This document shows positions 44,433 through 53,383 of a stretch of DNA of 64,000 nucleotides, one piece after another; position 1 is the stretch's first letter, and the number at the start of each line of letters is the position of its first letter. The stretch is from the NCBI GenBank assembly GCA_029225065.1, contig JAQXVT010000048.1:1-64000 (forward strand), in the 5' to 3' direction. The DNA is from Lachnospiraceae bacterium (GTDB taxonomy: Bacteria > Bacillota > Clostridia > Lachnospirales > Lachnospiraceae). A program made the position numbers and the translations under genes. A model generated the notes under the pieces. The model was given only the letters and a program-made list of their open reading frames with translations, searched no databases and was not told where the DNA came from.

Positions 44433-45344
44433 TTATTCCTCTGTTTTTTCTTCTTTCCAGGCAATCGTCAGCAACCCACCACTTCGGGTGTAGAGATACA
44501 CCGAATCGCCCAGAATCTCTTCCTGTGCGACGTGCTCTTCGTTGATCTCCTTTACCATCTCGTGAAGTCCCTCTGGCGTAAGGCCATCCAGCACCGGAAC
44601 GATCATGCATTCATGAATGCTGCTCGGCAGAATATAATAGTCTGTTTGCAGCTTTTCTCCGATTTTTCTGCAAACAGACGGCAGCAGGATTTCCGCTGCT
44701 CCAAAATACTTTTCTTTGTTTGTCAGTACATACATCGGAACGGTCTGTGAAAAGAGATATCCAGCACTTCGATTTGTCATTTCATCGACCAGTGCGGCAA
44801 GACTCAGCAGCTCTGCCGGAAGCAGCTCCGGCATGTTTAAAAGCGCAGCCTGATTAAGTTCTTTTTCCGTGATCCCCCAGAGCTTCAGATGATCATTTTT
44901 CACGAGGATGCTTGCGTTTCCAAACGTATCACACTCCAGTTTGTAGTAATAGACGAGCGCCAGATCCAGAAAATACCGATGCGGAACCTCTTTCAGCAGC
45001 GCTTTGTTCATCCCTGCATGCACCAGCTTGCAGGCAATGTGATTTTTTACTTTTTCATAGTCTGTGTAAAAATTCATATCATACCTGGCTGGTTTTTCCA
45101 TATTCGCATGGTATTCCAGAATCTCTTCTGCAATCCGGCCGATCGAAGTTCCACACTGATACTGGCTGAAAAACGGCCGAAGCCAGATCGCAGGGGCTAC
45201 ATTTTCTCCTTTTCGCAGAATCGTCAGGCCGTCCACGCAGGGAATGTTGTTTTTTAAAATATGATTGACACTGACTTTTGTCTCTTCTCCGGCCGCTTTC
45301 TGCACCTCCTGCTGAATCACACCTACAAATTTCTGATATTCCAA
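44433..45344 (-). CDS. DUF5688 family protein
   Basis: A 303-residue protein of a family widespread in Lachnospiraceae and of unknown function. It has no signal peptide or membrane span. Visible features are the N-terminal VNHILKNNIPCVDGLTI and, in the C-terminal third, the YYILPSSIHECMIVPV and EEVHVAQEEILGDSVYLY-like region (EEHVAQEEILGDSVYLYTR) typical of the family. I chose the TTG at 45344 because AAAGGTGG stands seven bases before it; the ATG further upstream at 45398 lies in the promoter region and lacks a ribosome-binding site. No partner gene explains its role. Confidence 0.75.
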   Translation of the reverse strand: MEYQKFVGVIQQEVQKAAGEETKVSVNHILKNNIPCVDGLTILRKGENVAPAIWLRPFFSQYQCGTSIGRIAEEILEYHANMEKPARYDMNFYTDYEKVKNHIACKLVHAGMNKALLKEVPHRYFLDLALVYYYKLECDTFGNASILVKNDHLKLWGITEKELNQAALLNMPELLPAELLSLAALVDEMTNRSAGYLFSQTVPMYVLTNKEKYFGAAEILLPSVCRKIGEKLQTDYYILPSSIHECMIVPVLDGLTPEGLHEMVKEINEEHVAQEEILGDSVYLYTRSGGLLTIAWKEEKTEE

Positions 45345-45413
45345 ATTTCTACCACCTTTCTGTTTGATATATGTCTCTTTCTGATTATCATATATCATTT
45401 ATGCATTTATTAT

Positions 45414-45442
45414 TTTATAACATATAATATCACTTTTTGCAA
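45414..45442 (-). promoter_or_regulatory. Promoter of the DUF5688 gene
   Basis: TTGCAA (45442-45437) and TATAAA (45419-45414) with 17 bases between, inside a very AT-rich stretch. The leader of about 60 bases ends at the TTG start codon. Confidence 0.5.
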
Positions 45443-45469
45443 GTTTACAATCTTATTTTATAAATTATT

Positions 45470-45633
45470 AATAATCAAATGAAACAAAAAAAGTAAAACA
45501 GGAATCTGATCACAGAAAAATCCCCTTAAAATTCTGCAAACAGCAAAGGCGATTGCAAACGCTCTCTTTACAACAAAAACGCAGAAAAACAGCTCGCTAT
45601 TTCTTAAAACTGTTTTTCTGCGTTTTTTATTGT
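45470..45633 (+). ncRNA. Possible small RNA ending in a strong two-way hairpin
   Basis: A 20-base arm containing CGCAGAAAAACAG (45573-45592) pairs with its complement (45610-45633), and both strands have U-rich ends. No gene on either strand ends here, because efp has its own terminator at 45770-45820. A TTTACA word near 45445 with TATTAA 16 bases on could start a plus-strand RNA near 45475. The piece 45482-45770 has no open frame of note. This is a suggestion only. Confidence 0.25.
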
Positions 45634-45700
45634 AGACAATTTTTATTCACTCATAACCAGCACCATGAGTAGAAACACAGACGACTTTTCTGACTCTTAT

Positions 45701-45732
45701 CAAAGCGGATGTTTGCAATCCACGATGCTTTC
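45701..45732. repeat. Family A hairpin with insertion in right arm
   Basis: AAAGCGGAT (45702-45710), loop GTTTGCA, ATCCACGATGCTTTC: the right arm is split by about four extra bases. Nearby TGAAGGATCCTTCA (45743-45756) is a separate perfect palindrome. Confidence 0.5.
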
Positions 45733-45769
45733 TGCAGAATCATGAAGGATCCTTCACCTGCTTTGTAAA

Positions 45770-45820
45770 ACAAAAAAGCTACCGTGCCACAAATGACAAT
45801 GCATCAGTGACGCGGTAGCT
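45770..45820 (-). terminator. Terminator after efp
   Basis: AGCTACCG and CGGTAGCT arms with partial inner pairing (GTCAC/GTGGC), followed on the minus strand by TTTTTTGTTTT. It lies about 110 bases past the efp stop. Confidence 0.8.
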
Positions 45821-45927
45821 CATATCGAAACGAATATTTTTAATCCGTCCTGTTATGAATTCAATAAAACTTTGATTTTGGAATACCTGTATTCTATCAG
45901 ATAATACGGCACTTTTCCTCATACAAA

Positions 45928-46485
45928 TCAGACACGGGAGAGGTACTCACCTGTTCTGGTGTCGATCTTCAGCTTGTCGCCTGTCTCTACGAACAGCGGT
46001 ACGTATACAACTGCGCCTGTCTCTACAGTTGCCGGTTTGGTTGCACCGGTTGCTGTATCGCCCTTGAAGCCCGGTTCTGTATCAGTTACTTCAAGCTCTA
46101 CAAACAGCGGAGCCTCTACTGCAAATACGTTTCCGTTGTGCGAACAAACCTTTACCATCTCGTTCTCTTTTACGAATTTCAGTGCATCACCGATGGTCTC
46201 GTTGTTCAGTGCGATCTGATCATAGGTCTCTGTATTCATGAAGTAGAACAGATCTCCGTCATTGTAAAGATACTGCATCTCTACACGGTCGATTCTTGCG
46301 GTCGGGAATTTTTCTGTCGGACGGAAAGTTTTCTCAACTACACCGCCGTTGATGATGTTTTTCAGCTTTGTTCTTACGAACGCAGCGCCTTTACCCGGTT
46401 TTACGTGCTGGAACTCGATGATCTGATAAATATTTCCATCCATCTCCAAAGTAACACCGTTTCTAAAATCTCCTGCTGATACCAT
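45928..46485 (-). CDS. efp: Elongation factor P
   Basis: A 185-residue translation factor that binds between the P and E sites and rescues ribosomes stalled on proline runs. Three beta-barrel domains are present: KOW-like at the N terminus with the tip loop PGKGAAF (Lys32), an OB domain from about 65 and the C-terminal OB domain from about 130 ending in [10 protein letters not shown]. Whether Lys32 is modified cannot be told; the modification genes are not in the window. AAGGAGG precedes the ATG and the gene is monocistronic. Confidence 0.97.
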   Translation of the reverse strand: MVSAGDFRNGVTLEMDGNIYQIIEFQHVKPGKGAAFVRTKLKNIINGGVVEKTFRPTEKFPTARIDRVEMQYLYNDGDLFYFMNTETYDQIALNNETIGDALKFVKENEMVKVCSHNGNVFAVEAPLFVELEVTDTEPGFKGDTATGATKPATVETGAVVYVPLFVETGDKLKIDTRTGEYLSRV

Positions 46486-46627
46486 TTGCTGTATTCCTCC
46501 TTAAATTTATCTGGCAGTTATGCTCTTTCATGCCTTACTCATGACAGAACCCGCCGGTCTGGAACCGGTCCGTCAGCTTTGGAGTAATCCTCTTCTCCCT
46601 CTTCTGCCATGTCACATTATCTTTTGT

Positions 46628-46656
46628 ATTCTACCGTATCCTGCGATATTTTTCAA
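46628..46656 (-). promoter_or_regulatory. Promoter of efp
   Basis: TTGAAA (46656-46651) and TAGAAT (46633-46628) with 17 bases between. The leader of about 135 bases contains an ACCGG-rich hairpin region (about 46555-46580). It is divergent from the pyrC promoter 36 bases away. Confidence 0.75.
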
Positions 46657-46692
46657 CTGTTTTTTTGTGATAACGTGATTTCATCTTTTTTC

Positions 46693-46721
46693 TTGACATC
46701 ACCTGCGCGCCTTTTTACAAT
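46693..46721 (+). promoter_or_regulatory. Promoter of pyrC
   Basis: TTGACA (46693-46698) and TACAAT (46716-46721) with 17 bases between. The predicted leader is about 150 bases. I find no PyrR-binding loop or attenuator hairpin in it. Confidence 0.75.
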
Positions 46722-46877
46722 AAAACTGATACGGCATTCATTAAATAACTGCCACACTCCCTTGTCTGCAAATCTGATTCCACGCTTGAAAAAGCCCTGA
46801 CATAATATAAAACAGATTTCAGTTCACAAGGTCATATATTACACTGAATTCATACGACAGAAAAGGAGAACTTCACC

Positions 46878-48119
46878 ATGCTGATTAAAAACGGTCTCAT
46901 CCTTTCTCCCGATACGAACCTGCAGGCACGCGGCGATCTGCGGATCACAGACGGGATTATCTCTGAAATTGAAACTTCCGGAACTTTAAATCCACAGCCG
47001 GGCGAGCAGGTCATTGATGCCTCATCCTGCGTGGTTGCACCGGGACTTATAGATATTCACGTTCATTTCCGCGATCCGGGACTTACCTATAAGGAAGACC
47101 TTCATACGGGTGCCATGGCAGCTGCAGCTGGCGGCTTTACGACCGTCATCTGCATGGCAAACACAAAACCGGTCGCAGACTGCCCGGAAATTATCACCGA
47201 TATCCTTACACGTGCGAAAAAAGAACCAGTGCGCATCCTTCAGACTGGTGCGGTCAGCGTCGGCATGAAAGGTGAAACATTGACAGATTTTGAAGCACTC
47301 GCCGCGGCAGGCGCATGCGGTTTTACCGATGACGGCATTCCGCTGACGGATGAAGAAATCACGAAGCAGGCAATGCGGCGGGCGAAAGCGCTGAATCTTC
47401 CGCTCTCTTTTCACGAGGAAGATCCGGCTTTTATTGAAAAATCCGGAACGAACCGCACGGCTCCTGCCATCGCTGAGGATGTGATGGTGGCGCGTGACTG
47501 CATGCTTGCGCTTTATACCGGAGCTGTGATCGACATTCAGCATATCAGCTCCAGAAATTCGGTTGCGCTTGTACGGACGGCAAAAGCCCTTGGCGCTCCG
47601 GTCTTTGCTGAGGCAACGCCGCATCATTTTACATTGACAGAAGAAGCAGTCGAGACGTATGGCACCTACGCAAAAATGAACCCGCCGCTGCGTACGGAAG
47701 AAGACCGCAGGGCGATCATTGAAGGACTGATCGACGGAACAATTGACTGCATTGCCACCGATCATGCGCCGCACAGCACCGAAGAAAAACACCGCGAACA
47801 CTTTTTTGACGCGCCAAGCGGAATCATCGGATTGGAGACCTCGCTTGCACTTGGCATCACCTCGCTCGTACGCCCGGGGCACCTGACCTTATCCGAGCTG
47901 ATGAAAAAAATGTCTCTGAATCCCGCAAAGCTCTATCATCTCCCAGCAGGAAAAATCGCAGAAGGCACACCTGCTGACCTTGTTATTTTTAACCCGGAGG
48001 AAGAATTTATTCCTTCGGAGTATCAGTCGAAAGCGGAAAATACGCCGTTTACCGGCTGGAAGCTTTACGGGAAGGTGCATTACACGATCTGCCGCGGTGA
48101 GATTGTCTGGGAAAATTAG
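46878..48119 (+). CDS. pyrC: Dihydroorotase
   Basis: A 413-residue class I dihydroorotase that closes carbamoyl aspartate to dihydroorotate in pyrimidine synthesis. The metal-binding DIHVHFRDPG (about residues 57-66), the FTDDGIPL segment near 150, QHISSRNSV near 220 and CIATDHAPHS near 293 are all present. The length fits the bacterial PyrC/AllB-like amidohydrolase group; allantoinase is a formal alternative, but the FRDPG and TDDGIP forms favour dihydroorotase. AAGGAG precedes the ATG. No other pyr genes are adjacent. A family A repeat and a terminator follow. Confidence 0.9.
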   Translation: MLIKNGLILSPDTNLQARGDLRITDGIISEIETSGTLNPQPGEQVIDASSCVVAPGLIDIHVHFRDPGLTYKEDLHTGAMAAAAGGFTTVICMANTKPVADCPEIITDILTRAKKEPVRILQTGAVSVGMKGETLTDFEALAAAGACGFTDDGIPLTDEEITKQAMRRAKALNLPLSFHEEDPAFIEKSGTNRTAPAIAEDVMVARDCMLALYTGAVIDIQHISSRNSVALVRTAKALGAPVFAEATPHHFTLTEEAVETYGTYAKMNPPLRTEEDRRAIIEGLIDGTIDCIATDHAPHSTEEKHREHFFDAPSGIIGLETSLALGITSLVRPGHLTLSELMKKMSLNPAKLYHLPAGKIAEGTPADLVIFNPEEEFIPSEYQSKAENTPFTGWKLYGKVHYTICRGEIVWEN

Positions 48120-48129
48120 AATCTGTTTT

Positions 48130-48260
48130 GCTTCCGGCTCATAATGCAAGCTGACGACTTGCTTGACTCAAGTCACAGCGGATATTCGCAATCCGTTTTG
48201 CTGCCTGCTTATTGCTCCGCGAAATTGAAGCAGGGTACTTACCTGACTCGATTAAATATA
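48130..48260. repeat. Longest family A element (core, middle and tail modules)
   Basis: Core AGCGGAT (48177-48183), loop ATTCGCA, ATCCGTTTT, then CTGCCTGCTTATTGCTCCG (middle module), then TACTTACCTGACTCG and TTAAATATAG (tail module). A degenerate TTGCTTGACTC piece lies at 48159-48169. This copy shows the full order of modules, about 90 bases, between pyrC and its terminator. Confidence 0.7.
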
Positions 48261-48264
48261 GACA

Positions 48265-48321
48265 GAGGCTGCCGCTTCCTCATCCACTTCCGATGAGAAA
48301 ACGGCAGCCTCCTTGTTTTTT
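48265..48321 (+). terminator. Terminator after pyrC
   Basis: GAGGCTGCCG (48265-48274) pairs with CGGCAGCCTC (48302-48311), with an inner CTCATC/GATGAG stem, followed by CTTGTTTTTTC. It also faces the convergent yqeG gene. Confidence 0.8.
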
Positions 48322-48331
48322 CTTACTTCTT

Positions 48332-48844
48332 TTATTTTTTCCCGCGCTGCTCTTTCAGATAAAAATGCAGTACAATCTTCTCCAGATATCGCTTCAGCAC
48401 GATCTGGATCTCTTCTTTCGGGTGGATCGGCTTTACCAGAATCGAATGGATTCCGGTGCGTCTGGCACCAAATACGTCGGTAAAAAGCTGGTCCCCCACA
48501 AACAGGGTATTTCCGGTATCGGTTCCCATGATCTCCATCGCCTTCCGGTAGCTTTTGATGGATGGCTTATGGGCATTCTCGATAAAATTCACACCGACAT
48601 TCTGGTTGAACAGCTCCACGCGCGGCCGCTGGTTGTTTGAGAGCAGGCAGCAGGAAAAGCCGATGCTTTTCAGATGTGCAAACAGCGCTTCCGCGCGCGC
48701 ATCCGCCGGTGCCCCGTGAGGCACCAGCGTGTTGTCGATATCAAAAATCACTCCGCGATATCCTTTTTTGTAGAGCAGATCAAAATCTATCTCATACGTA
48801 GAATCCAGATATTCATCCGGGTAAAACATGTGCAGAAAACTCAT
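48332..48844 (-). CDS. YqeG-type HAD phosphatase
   Basis: A 170-residue HAD-superfamily IIIA phosphatase of the YqeG group. The nucleophile motif DIDNTLVP (Asp first) is near residue 35, motif II LLSNNQ near 68, and motif III with KPSIKSY (Lys) and FVGDQLFTDVFGA near 115 completes the site. In Bacillus the gene sits with ribosome-assembly genes, and the substrate is not known. Here it is the last gene of the run that includes polC, 27 bases after polC. Confidence 0.87.
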   Translation of the reverse strand: MSFLHMFYPDEYLDSTYEIDFDLLYKKGYRGVIFDIDNTLVPHGAPADARAEALFAHLKSIGFSCCLLSNNQRPRVELFNQNVGVNFIENAHKPSIKSYRKAMEIMGTDTGNTLFVGDQLFTDVFGARRTGIHSILVKPIHPKEEIQIVLKRYLEKIVLHFYLKEQRGKK

Positions 48845-48871
48845 CTAATCAATTTCCTTTCCTCTTTCTTC

Positions 48872-51800
48872 CTACACCGCAAAATCAAACAGCGACAGCT
48901 GATTCGACTCCGGCAGGCTGTCAAGAATATTCAGATCCGACAGCAGATCCACAACAGTCTTGCTGACTTTTGTCCGGTTGCGGAAATCGTCCTTGGAGAG
49001 GAACGGACCATCCTTCACAGCGTCGACAACCGCCTCAGCTGCCTTGTCTCCCAGACCGGAAACGGTGCTCAAAGAAGGCAGCAGCTTGCCGTCCTTCACT
49101 TTAAAGCGGCTCGCGCCGGATTCGTAGATGTCGATCGGCAGAAATTCAAAGCCTCTTGCATACATCTCCCGCACAACCTTCATATCACGGTATGTATCCT
49201 GCTCTTTTTTGCTTAAGGTATCCATCCGCTTTTCGTAGTCCTTCATATGGCGCAGCAGCTTATCCTCTCCAAGACACATCAGCTCGTAGTCAAATCCCGG
49301 TGCACGGATACTGAAAAACGCTGCATAATAAGCCAGCGGATAAAAAATTTTGCAGTAAGCGATGCGATAGGCCATCATGACGTAAGCGGCAGCGTGCGCT
49401 TTCGGGAACATGTATTTAATCTTTTTACACGACCAGATATACCAGTCCGGTACACCGTGCGCGGTCATCTCTGTCTCCCACTCCGGCTTTAAGCCCTTTC
49501 CTTTTCGAACACTCTCCATGATTGTGAAGGAAAGCTCACTGTCCAGTCCCTTTCCGATCAGATAGATCATGATATCGTCTCGTGTACAGATCGCAGTCGA
49601 AATCGTCGCCTTGCCCTCCGCAATCAGCGTCTGCGCGTTGCCCAGCCATACGTCCGTACCATGCGCCAGACCGGCGATGCGGACCAGATCGGAAAAGTAT
49701 TTCGGCTTTGTGTCCAGAAGCATCTGGATCGCAAATTCCGTTCCGAACTCCGGAATGCCAAGGCAGCCAAGCTGACAGCCACCGATATCATCCGGGGTGA
49801 TACCCAGCGCCTCGGTCGATGCAAACAGTGACATAACCGACGGATCATCAAGCGGAATCTTTTTCGCATCGATTCCGGTCAGATCCTCCAGCATACGGAT
49901 CATGGTCGGATCATCGTGTCCGAGAATGTCAAGCTTTAACAGGTTGTGGTCAATCGAATGGTAATCAAAATGCGTCGTGATGATATCCGTCGTCATATCG
50001 TTGGCCGGGTGCTGAACCGGCGTAAATGAGTAGATCTCCTCTCCCACAGGGAGCACGATGATACCGCCCGGATGCTGTCCGGTCGTCCTGCGCACGCCGA
50101 CGCAGCCCTTTACAATGCGGTCGATCTCACAGTTTCGCTTGCGGATCTCGCGCTCCTCGTAATATTTTTTCACATAACCGAACGCCGTCTTATCTGCCAG
50201 CGTACCGATCGTGCCGGCACGGAAGGTCTGACCGGCGCCGAAAATTACCTCCGTGTATTTGTGCGCCTTACTCTGATAATCGCCGGAGAAGTTCAGGTCG
50301 ATATCCGGCTCTTTGTTTCCCTTAAATCCAAGAAACGTCTCAAACGGGATGTCATGCCCCTCTTTTTTCATCTTTGTGCCGCATTTCGGACAGTCCTTAT
50401 CCGGCATGTCGCAGCCGGACATACCCGAGAATTTTTTTACATCCTCCGAATCAAAATCACTGTAATGGCAGTGTGGGCAGATATAATGCGGGCTGAGTGG
50501 ATTTACCTCCGTGATACCGGACATCGTCGCGACAAAGGACGATCCGACCGAACCACGCGAGCCAACCAGGTAGCCGTCCGCGTTTGATTTCCACACGAGC
50601 TTCTGTGCGATGATATACATAACCGCAAATCCGTTTGAAATGATGGAGTTCAGCTCCCGCTCAAGGCGCTCTTCCACGACAGACGGAAGCGTCTCACCGT
50701 AAATTTCATGCGCTTTCTCATAGCACAGATTTCGCAGGATCTGGTCGGAATGCTCGATGACCGGCGGACATTTATCCGGCCGCACCGGGGAAATTTTTTC
50801 GCACATATTTGCAATCTTCACGGTGTTCGTGATGACGACCTCGTGCGCTTTTTCCTCGCCGAGATACGAAAATTCCTCCAGCATCTCCTCCGTCGTGCGC
50901 AGGTAGAGCGGTGCCTGATCATCGGCGTCCTTGAAGCCTTTACTTGCCATGATAATCCGGCGGTAGACCTCATCCTTCGGATCAAGGAAATGGACGTCAC
51001 ACGTCGCCACGACCGGACGGCTGTAGCGCTCGCCGAGCTCAACAATGCGTCGGTTCAGGTTTTTCAAATCGTCCACGGTCTTGCGGTCCTCATAATCCTC
51101 CCGCGTCATGAACATGTTGTTGCCAAGCGGCTGAATTTCCAGATAATCGTAAAAATTTACGAGCCTTGCAATCTCCGGCTCCGGAGCATCGCGCAGCAGC
51201 GCGCGGTACAGTTCTCCCGCTTCGCAGGCAGAGCCAAGAATCAGTCCCTCCCGGTACTTCTGAAGCACACTTTTCGGCACACGCGGCCGGCGGTTGTAAT
51301 ACTGCAGATGCGACCAGGAGACAAGCCGATAGAGATTGACTCTTCCGATGTCGTTTTTTGCCAGAATGATCGCATGGTACGTCGGCAGCTTTTTGATCTG
51401 CGATTCCGAAGAACGGCCAAGCGCATTGAGTTCTTCCAGGGTCTCAATATCCTGCTTTTCCAGCATCGCGATAAATTTTTCAAAAATCTCTGCAGTACAG
51501 CCGGCATCATCGACCGCACGGTGATGGTTTTCCAGCGAGACGCCGAGCGCTTTTGCCACCGTATCCAGCTTGAAACGGTTCAGCTGCGGCAGCAAAACAC
51601 GCGCCATCGACACGGTATCCACAACCGTCTTCTCACACGGCAGTCCGAGCCTTCTGCAGTTCTCCTCGATAAAACTCATATCAAAGGAGGCATTGTGCGC
51701 CACCATGATGCAGCCCTCACAGAATTCCATAAACTGCGGCAGGATCGTCTCGATCGTCGGCGCAGACATAACCATCTCATCATTGATGCTGGTCAGCTCC

Positions 51801-53362
51801 TCAATCCGAAACGGAATCGGAACCTTGGGATTGACAAAGGTGCTGAATTTATCGGTGATTTTTCCTTCAACGACCTTTACGGCACCGATCTCAATGATCT
51901 GGTTCTGCACACAGGAAAAGCCTGTCGTCTCCAGGTCAAAGACCACAAAGGAATCGTGGATTGTCTGACCATTTGTGTTTACTGCAATCTCTTTTAAGTC
52001 GTCTACCAGATAGGCTTCCATTCCATAGATGACTTTGAAATCGTCGTTCCGCGAGATGGTGTGGTTGGCATCCGGGAACGCCTGTACCGCACCGTGATCG
52101 GTAATTGCAAGCGCCGGGTGCCCCCATTCTTTCGCTCGCTTTAAGATCGCAGAAACCTCCGAAACGCCGTCCATATCGCTCATTTTTGTATGACAGTGTA
52201 GCTCCACACGTTTTTCCGGGTACGTATCTACGCGTTTTTCCCGGAAATCAGGGATTTTTTTCATACCAGTCACATTTCCGATCGACAGCTGGCTGTCATA
52301 CCGGTCGATCGTTGTCACGCCGTTCAGCTTAAAAAATGCGCCCTCCTTGATGACACTCTTCAGCTCGTCCGCCTGCTCATTTTTTACAAACATTTTTACG
52401 GTGATGGTATCGGTAAAATCCGTGATATTAAAGATAAGCAGCGTCTTTGCGATACGCAGCTCTCTCGCCTCAAAGGAGAGCACCTGCCCGCGGATCGTCA
52501 CGCCGCCGATTTCTCCTGTGATCTGCTCGATTTCCATCGGTTCGCCTTCGACATCACGCCCGTAAATAACATCCGGATCGTCGGATTTTTTCGGCGCAAA
52601 TCGATCGCCTGAGAAAAAGGTGTTTCGCTTTTCGGCCATCTTCTTTCCGGCCATCTCGTCTGCCTTCGGATTTTGCGGCATTTCTTTTGCGGCAGTCTTT
52701 TTCTCCTGTGCTTTTTTCTCTTTCGTTCCACTCGTATTTTCGGCATCTTCCGTTTTTTGTCTGGCTTCTTCTCCCTTTGCAGCCGCATACTGCTTTGAAA
52801 TCGCAGCGACCTCCTGCTCCAGCTCCAGATCGGCATTCTTTCTCCGTCTGCTCACCGGCGGCTCCACGCGCTTCGCAGAGACATGAAAATCCAGCCCGCA
52901 CCGCTCACAGAAGACCTTCTCGAGAATTTCCAGAAGCTCCTGCTCCTTACCGTCCGCAATTACCGTATCCGGTACCTCCAGGCAGAGCGTATCGGGCGCT
53001 GTAAAGACCTTTTTTGAATCGTGCATCAGGCTGTAGAGCAGCGCATTGTAATTTTTCAGCTCCAGCAAAATACTCGATTCGTAGACGGGCATCAGGTTCT
53101 GCGGCGTATATTGCTTTGACAGATGAAATTTTTCAATGATTTTCACCGTCATTTTTACATCAGAAAAAAGCTGGTGCACAATTGCCTGTTCCAGCTCGAA
53201 AATGTGTTTTTTAAAAATCAGTTTTTCACTTTCCAGAAAAATCCGCATAAAATCCCGGTCACGGTTTAACGTGACCCGGTCTATGCGGACAAATTCCAGA
53301 AGTCCTTTTAATTCATCCGACAGATCAAGTGTCGGAAAAACCTCCATAAATGGTTTCTGCAA
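48872..53362 (-). CDS. polC: DNA polymerase III alpha subunit, Gram-positive type
   Basis: A 1,496-residue replicative polymerase with built-in proofreading, typical of low-GC Gram-positive bacteria. Order: an N-terminal domain, a charged linker rich in Lys/Glu (about 195-255), an OB fold (about 265-345), the PHP domain beginning HCHTKMSDMDG (about 387), interrupted by a DEDDh exonuclease (FDLETTGFSC near 472), then a zinc finger (CPHCHYSD, CPKCGTKM) and the catalytic aspartates in PDIDLNFSGDYQ (about 1019). The TTG at 53362 has AGGAG nine bases ahead and is preferred to the ATG five codons later. It lies within the pheA-to-yqeG run. Confidence 0.96.
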   Translation of the reverse strand: MQKPFMEVFPTLDLSDELKGLLEFVRIDRVTLNRDRDFMRIFLESEKLIFKKHIFELEQAIVHQLFSDVKMTVKIIEKFHLSKQYTPQNLMPVYESSILLELKNYNALLYSLMHDSKKVFTAPDTLCLEVPDTVIADGKEQELLEILEKVFCERCGLDFHVSAKRVEPPVSRRRKNADLELEQEVAAISKQYAAAKGEEARQKTEDAENTSGTKEKKAQEKKTAAKEMPQNPKADEMAGKKMAEKRNTFFSGDRFAPKKSDDPDVIYGRDVEGEPMEIEQITGEIGGVTIRGQVLSFEARELRIAKTLLIFNITDFTDTITVKMFVKNEQADELKSVIKEGAFFKLNGVTTIDRYDSQLSIGNVTGMKKIPDFREKRVDTYPEKRVELHCHTKMSDMDGVSEVSAILKRAKEWGHPALAITDHGAVQAFPDANHTISRNDDFKVIYGMEAYLVDDLKEIAVNTNGQTIHDSFVVFDLETTGFSCVQNQIIEIGAVKVVEGKITDKFSTFVNPKVPIPFRIEELTSINDEMVMSAPTIETILPQFMEFCEGCIMVAHNASFDMSFIEENCRRLGLPCEKTVVDTVSMARVLLPQLNRFKLDTVAKALGVSLENHHRAVDDAGCTAEIFEKFIAMLEKQDIETLEELNALGRSSESQIKKLPTYHAIILAKNDIGRVNLYRLVSWSHLQYYNRRPRVPKSVLQKYREGLILGSACEAGELYRALLRDAPEPEIARLVNFYDYLEIQPLGNNMFMTREDYEDRKTVDDLKNLNRRIVELGERYSRPVVATCDVHFLDPKDEVYRRIIMASKGFKDADDQAPLYLRTTEEMLEEFSYLGEEKAHEVVITNTVKIANMCEKISPVRPDKCPPVIEHSDQILRNLCYEKAHEIYGETLPSVVEERLERELNSIISNGFAVMYIIAQKLVWKSNADGYLVGSRGSVGSSFVATMSGITEVNPLSPHYICPHCHYSDFDSEDVKKFSGMSGCDMPDKDCPKCGTKMKKEGHDIPFETFLGFKGNKEPDIDLNFSGDYQSKAHKYTEVIFGAGQTFRAGTIGTLADKTAFGYVKKYYEEREIRKRNCEIDRIVKGCVGVRRTTGQHPGGIIVLPVGEEIYSFTPVQHPANDMTTDIITTHFDYHSIDHNLLKLDILGHDDPTMIRMLEDLTGIDAKKIPLDDPSVMSLFASTEALGITPDDIGGCQLGCLGIPEFGTEFAIQMLLDTKPKYFSDLVRIAGLAHGTDVWLGNAQTLIAEGKATISTAICTRDDIMIYLIGKGLDSELSFTIMESVRKGKGLKPEWETEMTAHGVPDWYIWSCKKIKYMFPKAHAAAYVMMAYRIAYCKIFYPLAYYAAFFSIRAPGFDYELMCLGEDKLLRHMKDYEKRMDTLSKKEQDTYRDMKVVREMYARGFEFLPIDIYESGASRFKVKDGKLLPSLSTVSGLGDKAAEAVVDAVKDGPFLSKDDFRNRTKVSKTVVDLLSDLNILDSLPESNQLSLFDFAV

Positions 53363-53383
53363 TAAAATCGACTCCTATGATTC

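Noticed and set aside
46722-46877. PyrR-type attenuator in the pyrC leader
   Set aside because: No PyrR-binding loop and no terminator/antiterminator pair could be found in the leader.
50708-51997. A 429-codon plus-strand open frame antisense to polC
   Set aside because: polC is intact with conserved domains across this interval; the antisense frame has no recognisable motif.
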